Program-made: the position numbers and the translations under genes
The notes under the pieces: generated by a model
Told to the model about the DNA's origin: nothing
Seen by the model: only the letters and a program-made list of their open reading frames with translations
Database searches by the model: none
NCBI RefSeq assembly: GCF_000568815.1
Contig: NZ_CP007201.1
Span: forward strand, 434,001 to 498,000
Origin: Sulfurospirillum multivorans DSM 12446
GTDB taxonomy: Bacteria > Campylobacterota > Campylobacteria > Campylobacterales > Sulfurospirillaceae
Direction of reading: 5' to 3'
DNA: 64,000 nucleotides
Shown here: piece by piece, positions 16,916 through 36,108 of the stretch
Position numbering within the stretch: the stretch's first letter is position 1
Layout of the letters: each line of letters opens with the position of its first letter

Positions 16916-17659
16916 TCACGCAATAATCTCAAAAACGTATTCGCGCTTGAGTTTTTGCTCCAAAATCTCTTTGATACGCAGGTTTGTAAATGCAATGGCG
17001 CTCAGCTCTTTTTCGTCTTTGGGTTGATGAAGGGCGATTTCGCGTAACACTTGCCCACGGTACGCTTTGGCAAAATGGCTCACGACTTTTCCCTTTTTGA
17101 GAAACTTCATAGTAATGTAAGGACGTTTCAAGGTGTAAAACTTTTCGTAAAAGCCAGCACGCAGATCCAGCACGCATTCATCGCCTATCCACGCATCGAT
17201 GGCATCGCTAAAATGCTCTTTGTAAAAAGCTTCCGTTTTAAACCCAGCCAAACTTTCGCCTTGTTGGAGTTTGTATTCAGGGATCAGATCGCCCGCCAAG
17301 AGAGGGCCAAAAAGGTTGGAGAAGATCATGACATTGGCTTCAATATAGGCGTGTGCATTTTCAGTGAGTGTTTCAAAACGAAGATGATCGTAGGCAATGC
17401 CGCTGTAGCGAAGAATGGCTTTACATGTAAGCGCGTCAAAAATAGTTTTACTCGCTTGCGTTAAGATTTTCTGCGTGTCTTTTATGCCAAAAAGCTGTTG
17501 CAATGTTGGAATGTCTTGGGTCTGCAAAAGGGCTTGGTAGTTTTCTAAAACCTGCAGGCGTTTTTCATATAAATAAGGAAAGATCAAACTCGATTTTTCA
17601 AGTTTTCCATGAGTCGCAAGTTCCCTTTTGGTCTCACTCGGGGAGAATAATATTTTCAT
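16916..17659 (-). CDS. yaaA: YaaA-family peroxide stress protein
   Basis: 247 residues with the YaaA/DUF328 hallmarks: MKILFSPSETKRE at the N-terminus, YSGIAYDHL in the middle, DLRAGFYEKFY and later HFAKAYRGQVLRE. In E. coli the family lowers free iron during peroxide stress and its fold binds DNA. Length and motif order are normal. One iterated palindrome is inside the gene (17421-17430, read Thr-Cys-Lys). The start ATG 17659 faces the divergent tRNA promoter about 70 bases away. Confidence 0.9.
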   Translation of the reverse strand: MKILFSPSETKRELATHGKLEKSSLIFPYLYEKRLQVLENYQALLQTQDIPTLQQLFGIKDTQKILTQASKTIFDALTCKAILRYSGIAYDHLRFETLTENAHAYIEANVMIFSNLFGPLLAGDLIPEYKLQQGESLAGFKTEAFYKEHFSDAIDAWIGDECVLDLRAGFYEKFYTLKRPYITMKFLKKGKVVSHFAKAYRGQVLREIALHQPKDEKELSAIAFTNLRIKEILEQKLKREYVFEIIA

Positions 17660-17727
17660 GTTCAGCCTTTATTGCAAACGTAAGCGACCATTTTAGCCAA
17701 GATTCCACTAGAAACTGCAAAAAAGTA

Positions 17728-17756
17728 TTGACTTTGGAAATGTTTTGAGATATAAT
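17728..17756 (+). promoter_or_regulatory. strong sigma-70 promoter of the tRNA-tuf operon
   Basis: TTGACT (17728-17733) and TATAAT (17751-17756) with an exact 17-base spacer, 20 bases before the first tRNA. A good -35 box is uncommon in this phylum, which fits a very strongly transcribed stable-RNA operon. Confidence 0.85.
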
Positions 17757-17776
17757 TTCACCTCACAATCAAGGGT

Positions 17777-17852
17777 GCTGGTGTAGCTCAGTTGGTAGAG
17801 CAACTGCCTTGTAAGCAGTAGGTCGGCGGTTCGACTCCGTTCACCAGCTCCA
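17777..17852 (+). tRNA. tRNA-Thr (anticodon TGT)
   Basis: 76 nt cloverleaf with acceptor GCTGGTG pairing with CACCAGC, encoded CCA end, D-loop AGCTCAGTTGGTAGAGC, anticodon loop CTTGTAA and a standard T-arm GGTTCGACTCC. First gene of the tRNA-tuf cluster. Confidence 0.95.
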
Positions 17853-17905
17853 TTTTTGTTTGTGAAAGACAGTGTTTGACCAGCAATGAAATATGGTAAA
17901 AATAC

Positions 17906-17990
<85 letters not shown>

Positions 17991-17992
17991 TT

Positions 17993-18069
17993 GCGGGAGT
18001 AGCTCAGTTGGCTAGAGCATTAGCCTTCCAAGCTGGGGGTCGCGGGTTCGAGTCCCGTCTCCCGCTCCA
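17993..18069 (+). tRNA. tRNA-Gly (anticodon TCC)
   Basis: 77 nt; acceptor GCGGGAG pairs with CTCCCGC, encoded CCA, anticodon loop CTTCCAA. Only two bases separate it from tRNA-Tyr. Confidence 0.95.
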
Positions 18070-18213
18070 AGATTTTATAAGCAAACTGGGAGCTGTTGAA
18101 TTTCTTCTGCTTTAGGGCACTACAGAACAAGTTCAGTAGTCTTACCTTCCTTCCTTATGAAATCAAATCGTTACTGGTATTTCGATACAATATGGTCCAC
18201 CCTTTTGTAGTCG

Positions 18214-18288
<75 letters not shown>

Positions 18289-18361
18289 TCACTTAAAAAG
18301 TTTTTATAACTTTGACAAATTGAAATGTATTAAAAAAACAAAACTCATTACGGAGGAAAAA

Positions 18362-19561
18362 ATGGCAAAAGAAAAGTTCTCTAGAACCAAGCCACACGTT
18401 AACATTGGAACCATCGGTCACGTTGATCATGGTAAAACTACGCTTACAGCTGCGATCTCAGCAGTTCTAGCGACAAAAGGTCTTTGTGAATTTAAAGATT
18501 ACGATGGTATTGATAACGCTCCTGAAGAGAGAGAGCGCGGTATTACTATTGCAACTTCTCACATTGAATATGAAACAGAAAATCGTCACTATGCACACGT
18601 AGATTGTCCAGGCCATGCTGATTATGTTAAAAACATGATTACAGGTGCTGCTCAAATGGATGGCGCGATTCTTGTTGTTTCTGCAGCAGATGGTCCTATG
18701 CCACAAACTCGTGAGCACATTCTTCTTTCTCGCCAAGTAGGCGTTCCATACATCGTTGTTTTCATGAACAAAGCGGATATGGTTGATGACGAAGAACTTC
18801 TTGAGCTAGTTGAAATGGAAATCCGTGAACTTCTTTCTGTTTATGACTTCCCAGGTGATGACACTCCAATCATTGCAGGTTCTGCGCTTAAAGCACTTGA
18901 AGAAGCAAAAGTTGGTACTGTTGGTGCATGGGGTCAAAAAATTCTTGATCTTATGGCAGCAGTTGATGCTTATATTCCAAACCCAGTTCGTGAAACGGAT
19001 AAAGACTTCTTGATGCCAATCGAAGATGTATTCTCAATCTCAGGTCGTGGTACCGTTGTTACTGGTAAAATCGACAGAGGCGCTGTTAAAATCGGTGAGA
19101 CTATCGAAATCGTAGGTATCAAAGATACTAAAACAACAACCGTAACTGGTGTTGAAATGTTCCGTAAAGAGATGGAGCGTGGTGAGGCTGGTGATAACTG
19201 CGGTATCTTACTTCGTGGTATCAAAAAAGAAGACGTTGAGCGTGGTATGGTTCTTTGTAAACCAAAATCAATCACTCCACACACTGACTTTGAAGCTGAG
19301 ATCTATGTTCTTTCAAAAGAAGAGGGTGGCCGTCATACTCCATTCTTTAACAACTATAGACCACAATTCTATGTTCGTACAACAGACGTAACAGGTTCTA
19401 TCACATTACCAGAAGGTACTGAGATGGTTATGCCTGGTGATAACGTAAAAATCAAAGTAGCAATGATCGCTCCTATTGCTCTTGAAGAGGGTACTCGTTT
19501 TGCAATCCGTGAGGGTGGTAGAACTGTTGGTGCGGGTGTTGTTTCAACAATCATCAAGTAA
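18362..19561 (+). CDS. tuf: elongation factor Tu
   Basis: 399 residues from ATG 18362, with GGAGG about 6 bases upstream; the in-frame extension to 18320 is leader. GTPase motifs are GHVDHGKT (19-26), [12 protein letters not shown] and the effector RERGITI. It carries aminoacyl-tRNA to the ribosome. It is the fifth gene after the four tRNAs and is followed by rpmG. Codons are the optimised set seen across the whole ribosomal block, and no palindrome lies inside. Confidence 0.99.
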   Translation: MAKEKFSRTKPHVNIGTIGHVDHGKTTLTAAISAVLATKGLCEFKDYDGIDNAPEERERGITIATSHIEYETENRHYAHVDCPGHADYVKNMITGAAQMDGAILVVSAADGPMPQTREHILLSRQVGVPYIVVFMNKADMVDDEELLELVEMEIRELLSVYDFPGDDTPIIAGSALKALEEAKVGTVGAWGQKILDLMAAVDAYIPNPVRETDKDFLMPIEDVFSISGRGTVVTGKIDRGAVKIGETIEIVGIKDTKTTTVTGVEMFRKEMERGEAGDNCGILLRGIKKEDVERGMVLCKPKSITPHTDFEAEIYVLSKEEGGRHTPFFNNYRPQFYVRTTDVTGSITLPEGTEMVMPGDNVKIKVAMIAPIALEEGTRFAIREGGRTVGAGVVSTIIK

Positions 19562-19566
19562 TTTTA

Positions 19567-19596
19567 ACATGTAAAGGGTTTAACCCCTTTACATGT
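19567..19596 (+). terminator. hairpin after tuf built from an iterated palindrome
   Basis: ACATGTAAAGGG (19567-19578) and CCCTTTACATGT (19585-19596) form a 12-bp stem around a short loop. The right arm continues into a full TTACATGTAA copy (19589-19598). No T-run follows and rpmG starts 20 bases later, so this may lower rather than stop transcription. Confidence 0.5.
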
Positions 19597-19616
19597 AATC
19601 AAGTCAAGGAAATATT

Positions 19617-19775
19617 ATGACCGTTAAAATCGGACTAAAGTGTTCTGAATGTGGTGACATTAACTACACGACAACCAAAAACAGCAAAACAGTTACTGAA
19701 AAAGTTGAACTTAGCAAGTATTGTGCAAGACTGAAAAAACACACACTTCACAAAGAAGTAAAATTAAAAAGTTAA
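19617..19775 (+). CDS. rpmG: 50S ribosomal protein L33
   Basis: 52 residues from ATG 19617 (short, easily missed), [19 protein letters not shown] at the start with one CxxC zinc pair, and a C-terminal [17 protein letters not shown]. This is the normal L33 length; the second zinc Cys pair of the classical form is reduced to a single Cys. It sits between tuf and tRNA-Trp as usual in this phylum, with AAGGAAA upstream of its start as a ribosome site. Confidence 0.93.
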   Translation: MTVKIGLKCSECGDINYTTTKNSKTVTEKVELSKYCARLKKHTLHKEVKLKS

Positions 19776-19804
19776 GTCTCTAAACAGACTTAACTTTATC
19801 ATGT

Positions 19805-19880
19805 AGGGTAGTAGCTCCAACGGTAGAGCGTCGGTCTCCAAAACCGCAGGTTGTGGGTTCGAGTCCCTCCTACCCTGCCA
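19805..19880 (+). tRNA. tRNA-Trp (anticodon CCA)
   Basis: 76 nt; acceptor AGGGTAG pairs with CTACCCT, encoded CCA, anticodon loop CTCCAAA. Lies between rpmG and secE, its usual place. Confidence 0.95.
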
Positions 19881-19897
19881 CTAGTCGAGGTAATACA

Positions 19898-20077
19898 ATG
19901 GAAAAATTAAGAGCTTATTATCATCATTCTAAAGCTGAATTGTCAAAGGTTATATTCCCGATTAAAGAACAGATTCGAAATGCTTTCATCTCTGTCTTTG
20001 TCGTCGTAACCGTAATTTCACTCTTTTTGGCGCTGATTGATGCTATTATGTCTTTTTCTTTATCTTCTTTAATTTAA
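19898..20077 (+). CDS. secE: preprotein translocase subunit SecE
   Basis: 59 residues from ATG 19898; the longer frame upstream would read the tRNA. The short single-helix form of SecE is seen: an amphipathic start (EKLRAYYHHSKAELSKVIFP) and one transmembrane helix (ISVFVVVTVISLFLALIDA). It clamps SecY in the inner-membrane translocon. It is followed at 9 bases by nusG with an AAGGAG ribosome site. Confidence 0.95.
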   Translation: MEKLRAYYHHSKAELSKVIFPIKEQIRNAFISVFVVVTVISLFLALIDAIMSFSLSSLI

Positions 20078-20086
20078 GGAGAAAGA

Positions 20087-20617
20087 ATGGCACATAGATG
20101 GTATGCAATTCAAACCTATGCAGGTAGCGAGCAAGCAGTCAAAAAAGGTATTATTACGATTGTCAATGATCATGGTATCGCTGATAAGTTGGAGCAAATC
20201 GTTGTTCCAACCGAAGATGTCATTGAAGTTAAGAATGGTAAGAAAAAGATTAGTGAACGAAGTCTCTATCCTGGTTATGCGTTTGCAAAACTGGATTTAG
20301 ACACAGCACTCTGGCATCTGATTCAATCTTTGCCAAAAGTCGGAAGATTCATCGGTGAAGCGAAAAAGCCTACACCGTTGAGTGAAAAAGATATTGCACT
20401 GATTTTAGAAAAAGCAGAGAAAAAAGGTGCGCCAAAACCAAAAATCTTCTTTGAAAATGGAGAGAGTGTTAGGATTACAGAAGGTCCTTTCGCTAACTTT
20501 ACAGGTTCAGTTGAAGAGTATGATATGGTTCATGGCAAACTCACACTCAATGTTTCAATCTTTGGTCGAAGTACCCCAGTTGAGATTCTCTATTCTCAAG
20601 TTGAAAAAATAGTCTAA
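20087..20617 (+). CDS. nusG: transcription termination/antitermination factor NusG
   Basis: 176 residues: NGN domain ([20 protein letters not shown]) and a C-terminal KOW domain ([20 protein letters not shown]). NusG binds RNA polymerase and couples it to ribosomes and Rho. Position between secE and rplK is standard. Confidence 0.98.
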   Translation: MAHRWYAIQTYAGSEQAVKKGIITIVNDHGIADKLEQIVVPTEDVIEVKNGKKKISERSLYPGYAFAKLDLDTALWHLIQSLPKVGRFIGEAKKPTPLSEKDIALILEKAEKKGAPKPKIFFENGESVRITEGPFANFTGSVEEYDMVHGKLTLNVSIFGRSTPVEILYSQVEKIV

Positions 20618-20633
20618 GCGTAAAGGAAAAGAA

Positions 20634-21059
20634 ATGGCAAAAAAAGTCATTGGTGAAATTAAATTGCAGATTGAAGCTGCTAAAGCAAATCCATCACCTC
20701 CAGTAGGACCAGCTCTTGGTCAACGTGGTGTGAATATTATGGAGTTTTGTAAAGCGTTTAACGAAAGAACAAAAGAGATGGCAGGTTTTAGAATTCCTGT
20801 TGTTATTACTGTTTATGCCGATAAAAGTTTTACTTTCGTTACAAAACAACCACCTGCAACAGATCTTATCAAAAAAGCAGTGGGTCTTAAAAGTGGATCA
20901 AGCAACCCTTTAAAAAATAAAGTTGGTACACTTAGCAAAGCTCAAATTCTTGAGATTGTTGAGAAAAAAATTGCTGATCTTAATACAACAGATCGCGAAC
21001 AAGCAGCGAAAATTATTTCAGGTTCTGCTAGAAGCATCGGTATTAACATCGTCGATTAA
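20634..21059 (+). CDS. rplK: 50S ribosomal protein L11
   Basis: 141 residues, normal length. It begins with [20 protein letters not shown] and has [16 protein letters not shown], the thiostrepton-region N-terminal domain, and an RNA-binding C-terminal domain ending in SARSIGINI. It forms the GTPase-associated centre on 23S rRNA. Sits 16 bases after nusG. Confidence 0.98.
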   Translation: MAKKVIGEIKLQIEAAKANPSPPVGPALGQRGVNIMEFCKAFNERTKEMAGFRIPVVITVYADKSFTFVTKQPPATDLIKKAVGLKSGSSNPLKNKVGTLSKAQILEIVEKKIADLNTTDREQAAKIISGSARSIGINIVD

Positions 21060-21124
21060 GTCTAACCCTTTACCGTCAGGGTTTTAAATATAAAGGCGGA
21101 AGCAAAATTATGCGGAGATAAAGA

Positions 21125-21829
21125 ATGGCAAAGAAAGTAAATAAACGTTTTCAAGAACTTTTGAAAAAAGTTGATAAAGAGAAAAAATATTCTGTTGATG
21201 AAGCCCTTGGCAATATTAAAAACCTCGCATCTGCAAAATTTGATGAAACAATCGAAATAGCACTTAAACTTAACGTTGACCCACGTCATGCGGATCAAAT
21301 GGTAAGAGGTTCTGTTGTTCTTCCTTCAGGTACGGGTAAAACAGTTCGTGTTGCGGTTATTGCAAAAGATGAGAAAGCTGATGAAGCAAGAGCTGCTGGC
21401 GCTGATATCGTTGGTAGTGATGATTTGATTGAAGAAATTCAAGCAGGTCGCATTAACTTTGATGTCTTAATTGCAACACCAAACATGATGGGTTTAGTGG
21501 GTAAAGTTGGTCGTATTCTTGGACCAAAAGGTATCATGCCAAATCCAAAAACAGGTACTGTAACAATGGACGTTGCTAAAGCTGTTGAGAACAACAAAGG
21601 TGGTCAAGTAAACTTCCGTGTTGACAAACAAGGAAATATCCACGCAGGTATTGGTAAAATTAGCTTCACATCTGAGCAAATCAGAGAGAACTTTGAAGCA
21701 TTTATCAAAGCTATCAACAAACATAAACCTGCTGTTGCAAAAGGTAAATATATTAAAAGCGCTGCATTGTCACTTACAATGAGCCCATCAATGAACCTTG
21801 AAAATCAAGAATTAATCGACCTTAGATAA
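21125..21829 (+). CDS. rplA: 50S ribosomal protein L1
   Basis: 234 residues. The family block [19 protein letters not shown] is present, as are [13 protein letters not shown] and the C-terminal [15 protein letters not shown]1 binds 23S rRNA and, in many bacteria, the leader of its own message. The 65-base gap upstream contains AACCC and GGGTT half-arms that could form a small hairpin; its role is not shown. Confidence 0.98.
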   Translation: MAKKVNKRFQELLKKVDKEKKYSVDEALGNIKNLASAKFDETIEIALKLNVDPRHADQMVRGSVVLPSGTGKTVRVAVIAKDEKADEARAAGADIVGSDDLIEEIQAGRINFDVLIATPNMMGLVGKVGRILGPKGIMPNPKTGTVTMDVAKAVENNKGGQVNFRVDKQGNIHAGIGKISFTSEQIRENFEAFIKAINKHKPAVAKGKYIKSAALSLTMSPSMNLENQELIDLR

Positions 21830-22015
21830 CAATTTACGTGAACATAAACCACTTAAGTGGCGAATGTTCGCGTGCCTTAAAAATGCTCGTTGTAAAACGC
21901 AGTTTTATAACATCACATGTACGTACTTAATCTTATGATTGGAGAAAGTAGAGGCGAAAGCTTAATTTGAGGCAACTCATCTCAACTTGAAATCACCAGT
22001 TGGAAAGGAGAAAAA
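21830..22015 (+). promoter_or_regulatory. candidate L10-type leader upstream of rplJ
   Basis: 186 bases without a gene between rplA and rplJ, rich in short inverted segments such as ACCACTTAAGTGG (a near-perfect hairpin at 21848-21860). In many bacteria this position holds the leader RNA bound by L10-L7/12 for feedback control. I cannot confirm the L10-leader consensus by eye, so the call rests mainly on position and length. Confidence 0.35.
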
Positions 22016-22498
22016 TTGACAAGAAAAGAGAAAGCTGAATTTATTAGTTCTCTAACTGAAGCGTTTAAAACTTCCGACGGCTTAATTGTTTGTGACTATA
22101 AAGGTCTTAATGTTAAATCCATTGAAGTTTTAAGAAATAGTGCTAGAACTGAAAATGTTACAGTGCAAGTTATTAAAAATACCTTAGCAAACATCGCAAT
22201 GAAAAATGCTGGTCTTGATGGTCTTGACCTTAAAGACACCAACATTTTTGTTTGGGGCGCTGACCAGTTAGCGGTAACAAAAATTGTCGCTACATTCGCC
22301 AAAACAAATCCAAATTTTATTATTAAATCTGGTTTTGCTGGTGGTATTGTTGTTGACGCTACTAAAGTTGAAGCACTTTCTAAAATGCCATCACGTAATG
22401 AGCTTATTGGAATGCTACTATCAACTTGGATGGCACCAATTACAAACTTTACCATTGGTCTTGATGCACTTCGTGCTAAAAAACAAGAGTCTGAATAG
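22016..22498 (+). CDS. rplJ: 50S ribosomal protein L10
   Basis: 160 residues, started from TTG 22016, which is chosen because GGAG lies at the right distance and the protein then begins TRKEKAEFISSLTEAFKTSD as in other L10s. The RNA-binding N-terminal domain (DYKGLNVKSIEVLR) and the C-terminal helix that holds L7/12 dimers are present. A rare start codon in a gene under autogenous control fits limited translation. Confidence 0.96.
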   Translation: MTRKEKAEFISSLTEAFKTSDGLIVCDYKGLNVKSIEVLRNSARTENVTVQVIKNTLANIAMKNAGLDGLDLKDTNIFVWGADQLAVTKIVATFAKTNPNFIIKSGFAGGIVVDATKVEALSKMPSRNELIGMLLSTWMAPITNFTIGLDALRAKKQESE

Positions 22499-22506
22499 AG
22501 CGTGTT

Positions 22507-22527
22507 TGTAAGGTTTTTAGCCTTACA
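22507..22527 (+). terminator. rplJ-rplL intercistronic hairpin
   Basis: TGTAAGG (22507-22513), loop TTTTTAG, CCTTACA (22521-22527). The right arm is the left half of an iterated palindrome (22523-22532). It may act as an attenuator or processing site between L10 and L7/12, which are needed in unequal amounts. Confidence 0.45.
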
Positions 22528-22637
22528 TGTAAAGTGCAAGAGTGAAGAAATTATCAGACTTCTTGCGAAACAATAAAAAGTTTATGCTTCGAAAAGAGCA
22601 AGCTTTATATTAAATTATAATAATCAGGAGATTTGAA

Positions 22638-23012
22638 ATGGCAATTTCAAAACAAGACGTATTAGAGTATATTTCAGGTCTTAGTGTTCTTGAACTAAGT
22701 GAACTAGTCAAAGATTTCGAAGAGAAATTTGGTGTATCTGCAGCTCCTGTTATGGTAGCTGGTGCAGGTGCTGCAGTTGCTGCAGAAGCTGTTGAAGAGA
22801 AAACTGAGTTTGACGTTATTCTTAAAGATGGTGGCGAGAAAAAAATCAACGCTATTAAAGTTGTTAGAGAAATCACAGGTCTTGGTCTTAAAGAGGCTAA
22901 AGATGCTGTTGAAGGCGCTCCTACAACCGTTAAAGAGGGTGTATCTAAGCAACTTGCTGAAGAGATTAAAAAGAAACTTGAAGACGCTGGCGCTGTCGCT
23001 GAAATCAAGTAA
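22638..23012 (+). CDS. rplL: 50S ribosomal protein L7/L12
   Basis: 124 residues with the N-terminal dimerisation helices, an Ala/Glu-rich hinge ([19 protein letters not shown]) and the C-terminal domain [20 protein letters not shown] that recruits translation factors. The ribosome site AGGAG lies about 7 bases before the ATG. A terminator-like hairpin follows at 23026-23048. Confidence 0.98.
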   Translation: MAISKQDVLEYISGLSVLELSELVKDFEEKFGVSAAPVMVAGAGAAVAAEAVEEKTEFDVILKDGGEKKINAIKVVREITGLGLKEAKDAVEGAPTTVKEGVSKQLAEEIKKKLEDAGAVAEIK

Positions 23013-23025
23013 TTTTATTACTTTA

Positions 23026-23048
23026 AGAGAAGCCTTGTGCTTCTCTTT
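23026..23048 (+). terminator. terminator after rplL
   Basis: Perfect 9-bp stem AAGAGAAGC (23026-23034), loop CTTGT, GCTTCTCTT (23040-23048), followed by TT and A-rich DNA. Probably partial, since rpoB starts about 100 bases on. Confidence 0.6.
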
Positions 23049-23109
23049 TAAAACTTTTTCCCTGGAAATTAATTATTAGTCGTTACAACGTCTGTCAAAT
23101 GATAGATGA

Positions 23110-31833
<8,724 letters not shown>

Positions 31834-31894
31834 TTTTTTTAAGCTATTTTTAAATAAAATTAGCACCTATTTTTTACAAAATAAAGGAAATAAT

Positions 31895-32272
31895 GTGCCA
31901 ACCATTAACCAACTCGTCAGAAATGAGAGAAAAAAGGTGATTAAGAAATCAAAATCACCTGCACTTGATAAGTGCCCTCAAAGAAGAGGCGTTTGTACAA
32001 GAGTTTATACGACAACTCCTAAGAAACCAAACTCTGCTTTGAGAAAAGTTGCCAAAGTCAAATTGACCAGCGGTTTTGAAGTCATTAGCTACATCGGTGG
32101 CGAGGGACACAACCTACAAGAACACTCCATTGTATTGGTACGTGGCGGTAGGGTAAAAGATTTACCAGGTGTTAAGTACCATATCGTACGTGGTGCGCTT
32201 GATACTTCAGGTGTTGCAAAAAGAACGGTGTCTAGAAGTAAATACGGTACCAAAAGACCAAAAGCTAAATAA
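31895..32272 (+). CDS. rpsL: 30S ribosomal protein S12
   Basis: 125 residues from GTG 31895, which gives the invariant PTINQLVRN start; an ATG two bases earlier is out of frame. The decoding-centre blocks [12 protein letters not shown] and [10 protein letters not shown] are intact with Lys43 and Lys88, the residues altered in streptomycin-resistant strains, so the sequence is of the sensitive type. AAGGAAA lies upstream as ribosome site. Confidence 0.98.
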   Translation: MPTINQLVRNERKKVIKKSKSPALDKCPQRRGVCTRVYTTTPKKPNSALRKVAKVKLTSGFEVISYIGGEGHNLQEHSIVLVRGGRVKDLPGVKYHIVRGALDTSGVAKRTVSRSKYGTKRPKAK

Positions 32273-32317
32273 ATTTAACCACAGGTGATGTCCATTGTTT
32301 TGACATCATTTGAGTAA

Positions 32318-32815
<498 letters not shown>

Positions 32816-32824
32816 AATGATGAT

Positions 32825-32850
32825 GAGAGCGAAACACTGTTTACGCTCTC
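32825..32850 (+). terminator. hairpin after rpsG
   Basis: GAGAGCG (32825-32831) pairs with CGCTCTC (32844-32850); the inner AAAC and GTTT can extend the stem past one bulged A. Probably partial, since fusA follows at 46 bases. Confidence 0.5.
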
Positions 32851-32895
32851 TCTCATTTCTCAATTTTTACCCCTACTACATTTAAGGAAACGACA

Positions 32896-34974
32896 ATGGC
32901 AAGAAATACCCCTATAAGCATGGTACGTAATATCGGTATTGCTGCGCACATCGATGCCGGTAAAACCACAACAACAGAAAGAATCCTTTTTTATACTGGG
33001 ATGTCTCACAAAATTGGTGAAACACATGAAGGCTCAGCAACAACAGATTGGATGGAGCAAGAGAAAGAAAGAGGGATTACTATTACTTCTGCTGCGGTAA
33101 CATGTACATGGAAAGATCATCAAATTAACATTATCGACACCCCCGGCCACGTTGACTTCACCATTGAAGTTGAGCGTTCTATGCGTGTTCTTGATGGCGC
33201 TGTAGCTGTATTTTGTGCAGTTGGTGGCGTTCAACCACAATCTGAAACGGTTTGGAGACAAGCGAATCGCTACAAAGTTCCAAGAATGGTATTTGTTAAT
33301 AAAATGGACCGCGTTGGTGCAGATTTCTATAACGTTGAAGCACAAATTAAAAATCGTTTAAAAGCAAACCCAGTACCTATTCAAATTCCTATTGGTGCAG
33401 AAGAAAACTTTAAAGGTGTGATTGATCTCGTAGAGATGAAAGCACTTGTTTGGGATGATGACGCGGCTATGGGTTCAAACTACCAAGTCGTTGAAATTCC
33501 AGCAGACCTAATGGATAAAGCAACTGAATATCGAGAGAGAATGGTTGAAGCTGTTTCTGAGACCAGTGATGAGTTGATGGAAAAATACCTTGGTGGCGAA
33601 GTGCTTACCAATGTTGAAATTAAAGCAGGTATTAAAGCGGGATGTCTAGCAATGACATTTATCCCTATGATTTGTGGAACAGCCTTTAAAAACAAAGGTG
33701 TTCAACCCCTTCTTGACGCGGTTATTGATTATATGCCTTCACCTACGGAAGTACACGCAATTAAAGGCGAGTATGAAGATGGACATGAGTGTGTTGTTGA
33801 TTCAACCGATGAGGGTGAATTTGCTGCACTTGCATTTAAAATTATGACCGATCCATTTGTGGGTCAATTAACCTTCGTTCGTGTTTACCGTGGTTCATTG
33901 GAAAGCGGAAGTTATGCGTACAATACCACCAAAGATAAAAAAGAGAGAATTGGTCGTTTGCTAAAAATGCATGCGAACAAAAGAGAAGAGATCAAAGTCC
34001 TTCACTCAGGTGAAATCGGTGCGGTTGTAGGTCTTAAAGACACACTAACGGGTGATACACTTGCAAGTGAAAAAGATCCTGTCATTTTAGAGCGAATGGT
34101 GTTTCCAGACCCCGTTATCTCTGTTGCCGTTGAGCCTAAAACCAAAGCGGATCAAGAGAAAATGGGTATCGCCCTTCAAAAATTGGCTCAAGAAGATCCA
34201 AGCTTTAGAGTTGAGACTGATGAAGAGAGTGGTCAAACGATCATCTCTGGTATGGGTGAGCTTCACTTAGAGATTCTTGTTGATCGTATGTTACGTGAGT
34301 TTAAAGTAAGTGCTGAAGTCGGTCAACCACAAGTTGCTTACCGTGAGACAATCCGTGCATCTGTTAACCAAGAATACAAATACGCAAAACAATCTGGTGG
34401 TCGCGGTCAATACGGTCACGTTTACCTCAAAATCGAACCTCAAGATGCGGGTAAGGGTTATGAATTTGTTAACGATATCAAAGGTGGAGCGATTCCAAAA
34501 GAGTTTATTCCTGCGGTTGATAAAGGTATCAAAGAAGCTCTTGGTGCGGGTGTACTTGCTGGTTATAAAGTGGAAGACATTAAAGTTACCCTTTATGATG
34601 GAAGTTACCATGATGTTGACTCCTCTGAGATGGCATTTAAACTCGCTGCTTCTATGGGCTTTAAAGAGGGTTGTCGTAAGGCAAAACCGGTTATTCTTGA
34701 GCCAATCATGAAAGTGGAAGTTGAGACACCTGAGGACTTTATGGGTGATGTTATCGGCGATCTTAACCGACGTCGTGGACAAATCAACTCAATGGATGAT
34801 CGAAGTGGTAACAAAATTGTTAACGCATTCTGCCCATTGGCTGAAATGTTCGGTTACTCTACGGATCTTAGAAGTCAAACTCAAGGTCGTGCTTCTTACT
34901 CTATGGAATTCGATCATTATGATGAAGTACCTAGAAACGTTGCCGAAGAGATTATCAAAAAACGTAACGGTTAA
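32896..34974 (+). CDS. fusA: elongation factor G
   Basis: 692 residues, full length. G-domain motifs are [17 protein letters not shown] and NKMDR. Domain IV carries [11 protein letters not shown] and the tip [14 protein letters not shown]. It drives translocation on the ribosome. It closes the str operon (rpsL-rpsG-fusA) and ends 4 bases before a palindrome-based terminator. Confidence 0.99.
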   Translation: MARNTPISMVRNIGIAAHIDAGKTTTTERILFYTGMSHKIGETHEGSATTDWMEQEKERGITITSAAVTCTWKDHQINIIDTPGHVDFTIEVERSMRVLDGAVAVFCAVGGVQPQSETVWRQANRYKVPRMVFVNKMDRVGADFYNVEAQIKNRLKANPVPIQIPIGAEENFKGVIDLVEMKALVWDDDAAMGSNYQVVEIPADLMDKATEYRERMVEAVSETSDELMEKYLGGEVLTNVEIKAGIKAGCLAMTFIPMICGTAFKNKGVQPLLDAVIDYMPSPTEVHAIKGEYEDGHECVVDSTDEGEFAALAFKIMTDPFVGQLTFVRVYRGSLESGSYAYNTTKDKKERIGRLLKMHANKREEIKVLHSGEIGAVVGLKDTLTGDTLASEKDPVILERMVFPDPVISVAVEPKTKADQEKMGIALQKLAQEDPSFRVETDEESGQTIISGMGELHLEILVDRMLREFKVSAEVGQPQVAYRETIRASVNQEYKYAKQSGGRGQYGHVYLKIEPQDAGKGYEFVNDIKGGAIPKEFIPAVDKGIKEALGAGVLAGYKVEDIKVTLYDGSYHDVDSSEMAFKLAASMGFKEGCRKAKPVILEPIMKVEVETPEDFMGDVIGDLNRRRGQINSMDDRSGNKIVNAFCPLAEMFGYSTDLRSQTQGRASYSMEFDHYDEVPRNVAEEIIKKRNG

Positions 34975-34984
34975 TGAGTTTACA

Positions 34985-35010
34985 TGTAAAGAGTCTTCGG
35001 ACTCTTTACA
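34985..35010 (+). terminator. terminator after fusA with TTCG loop and palindrome half
   Basis: 11-bp stem TGTAAAGAGTC (34985-34995), loop TTCG, GACTCTTTACA (35000-35010), followed by CCCCTTTTT. The left arm begins inside a full TTTACATGTAAA copy (34979-34990). Confidence 0.8.
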
Positions 35011-35101
35011 CCCCTTTTTCTACCAAAATCTCCCAAACACACTCTTTTCTCAATCCATTAAAAATGATGTTTTTATTCAGAACGATCAATGAATAAATCG
35101 C

Positions 35102-35107
35102 TATAAT
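35102..35107 (+). promoter_or_regulatory. -10 box of the metNIQ promoter
   Basis: TATAAT inside CGCTATAATCG, 41 bases before the metN start. No SAM riboswitch could fit in the short leader. Confidence 0.6.
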
Positions 35108-35147
35108 CGTGTGTTTTGGATTTGAACACTTTTATAAAGGTTACAAT

Positions 35148-36107
35148 GTGATAGATATAAAACATCTCAGCAAATCTTTTAATGATCAAAAAGTTTTAGA
35201 TGACATCAGTTTACATGTAAACGCAGGAGAAATATTTGCCATCGTTGGGCACAGTGGTGCTGGCAAATCAACACTGCTTCGTTGCATCAACGGGCTTGAA
35301 CGCTTTAGCGATGGCGATCTTATGGTGTTAGACAAAGAGGTTAAAACCCTCAATGAGCGCGGTCTTAATGAACTAAGAAGTCAAATTGGTATGATTTTTC
35401 AAAATTTTTCGTTACTCAATCAAAAAAATGTCTATGAAAACATTGCACTTCCTATGAAAGTGTGGGGTTACAGCAAAGAAGCCATTCAAAAAAGAGTCGA
35501 TGAACTCCTCAATCTTGTGGGACTGGAGAGTAAAAAATTTGTCTATCCCAAAGAGCTCAGCGGTGGTCAAAAACAGCGTGTTGCGATTGCCAGAGCACTT
35601 ACACTCAATCCCAAAATCCTTCTCAGCGATGAAGCCACATCTGCACTTGATCCCAATACCACCAAATCCATTTTAGAGCTTCTACAAGAGATCAACATTA
35701 AACTGGGCGTTACGATCATCATTGTTACGCATGAAATGGACGTTGTCAAAAGAGTCGCATCGCGTGCGTTGCTTTTGGAAGATGGAAAAGTGATTGGACT
35801 GGGTCGGATTGAAGATCTTTTTTTAAGACCCGATGAAAAGATGATGCGATTTCTTGGTGAAGATGAAGAACTCCCTGCTGAGGGTGTCAACATAAGGCTT
35901 TTCTTTCCCAGCAATGTCTCGTATCAGCCCATCGTAACCCAGATGGCACGCGAGCTTAATATCAATTTTAATATCGTCTGGGGAAAGCTTGAAAAGCTCA
36001 ATGATCATGTGGTCGGTTCACTTGTTATCAATGTAGACGAGGAAGCCTCATTAAAAATAACAGACTATTTGCACGAAAAAACAGAAGTCATTTGGGAGGC
36101 ACTCTAA
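35148..36107 (+). CDS. metN: methionine ABC transporter ATP-binding protein MetN
   Basis: 319 residues from GTG 35148 with AAGG at 35137-35140; this start gives the usual IDIKHLSKSF opening, while the in-frame extension to 35109 lacks a ribosome site. Walker A is GHSGAGKST, the signature LSGGQKQRVAIARAL, Walker B ILLSDEATSALD. The last about 80 residues are the NIL domain, which binds methionine and inhibits transport when the cell is full. It overlaps a palindrome (35210-35221, Leu-His-Val). The operon order is metN-metI-metQ. Confidence 0.95.
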   Translation: MIDIKHLSKSFNDQKVLDDISLHVNAGEIFAIVGHSGAGKSTLLRCINGLERFSDGDLMVLDKEVKTLNERGLNELRSQIGMIFQNFSLLNQKNVYENIALPMKVWGYSKEAIQKRVDELLNLVGLESKKFVYPKELSGGQKQRVAIARALTLNPKILLSDEATSALDPNTTKSILELLQEINIKLGVTIIIVTHEMDVVKRVASRALLLEDGKVIGLGRIEDLFLRPDEKMMRFLGEDEELPAEGVNIRLFFPSNVSYQPIVTQMARELNINFNIVWGKLEKLNDHVVGSLVINVDEEASLKITDYLHEKTEVIWEAL

Positions 36108-36108
36108 G

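Noticed and set aside
33034-33345. Long reverse frames inside fusA, rpoB, rpoC and nuo genes
   Set aside because: They mirror strongly biased codons of certain genes on the other strand and have no family features.
35010-35147. SAM riboswitch upstream of metN
   Set aside because: The -10 box at 35102 leaves a leader of about 35 bases, too short for a riboswitch.
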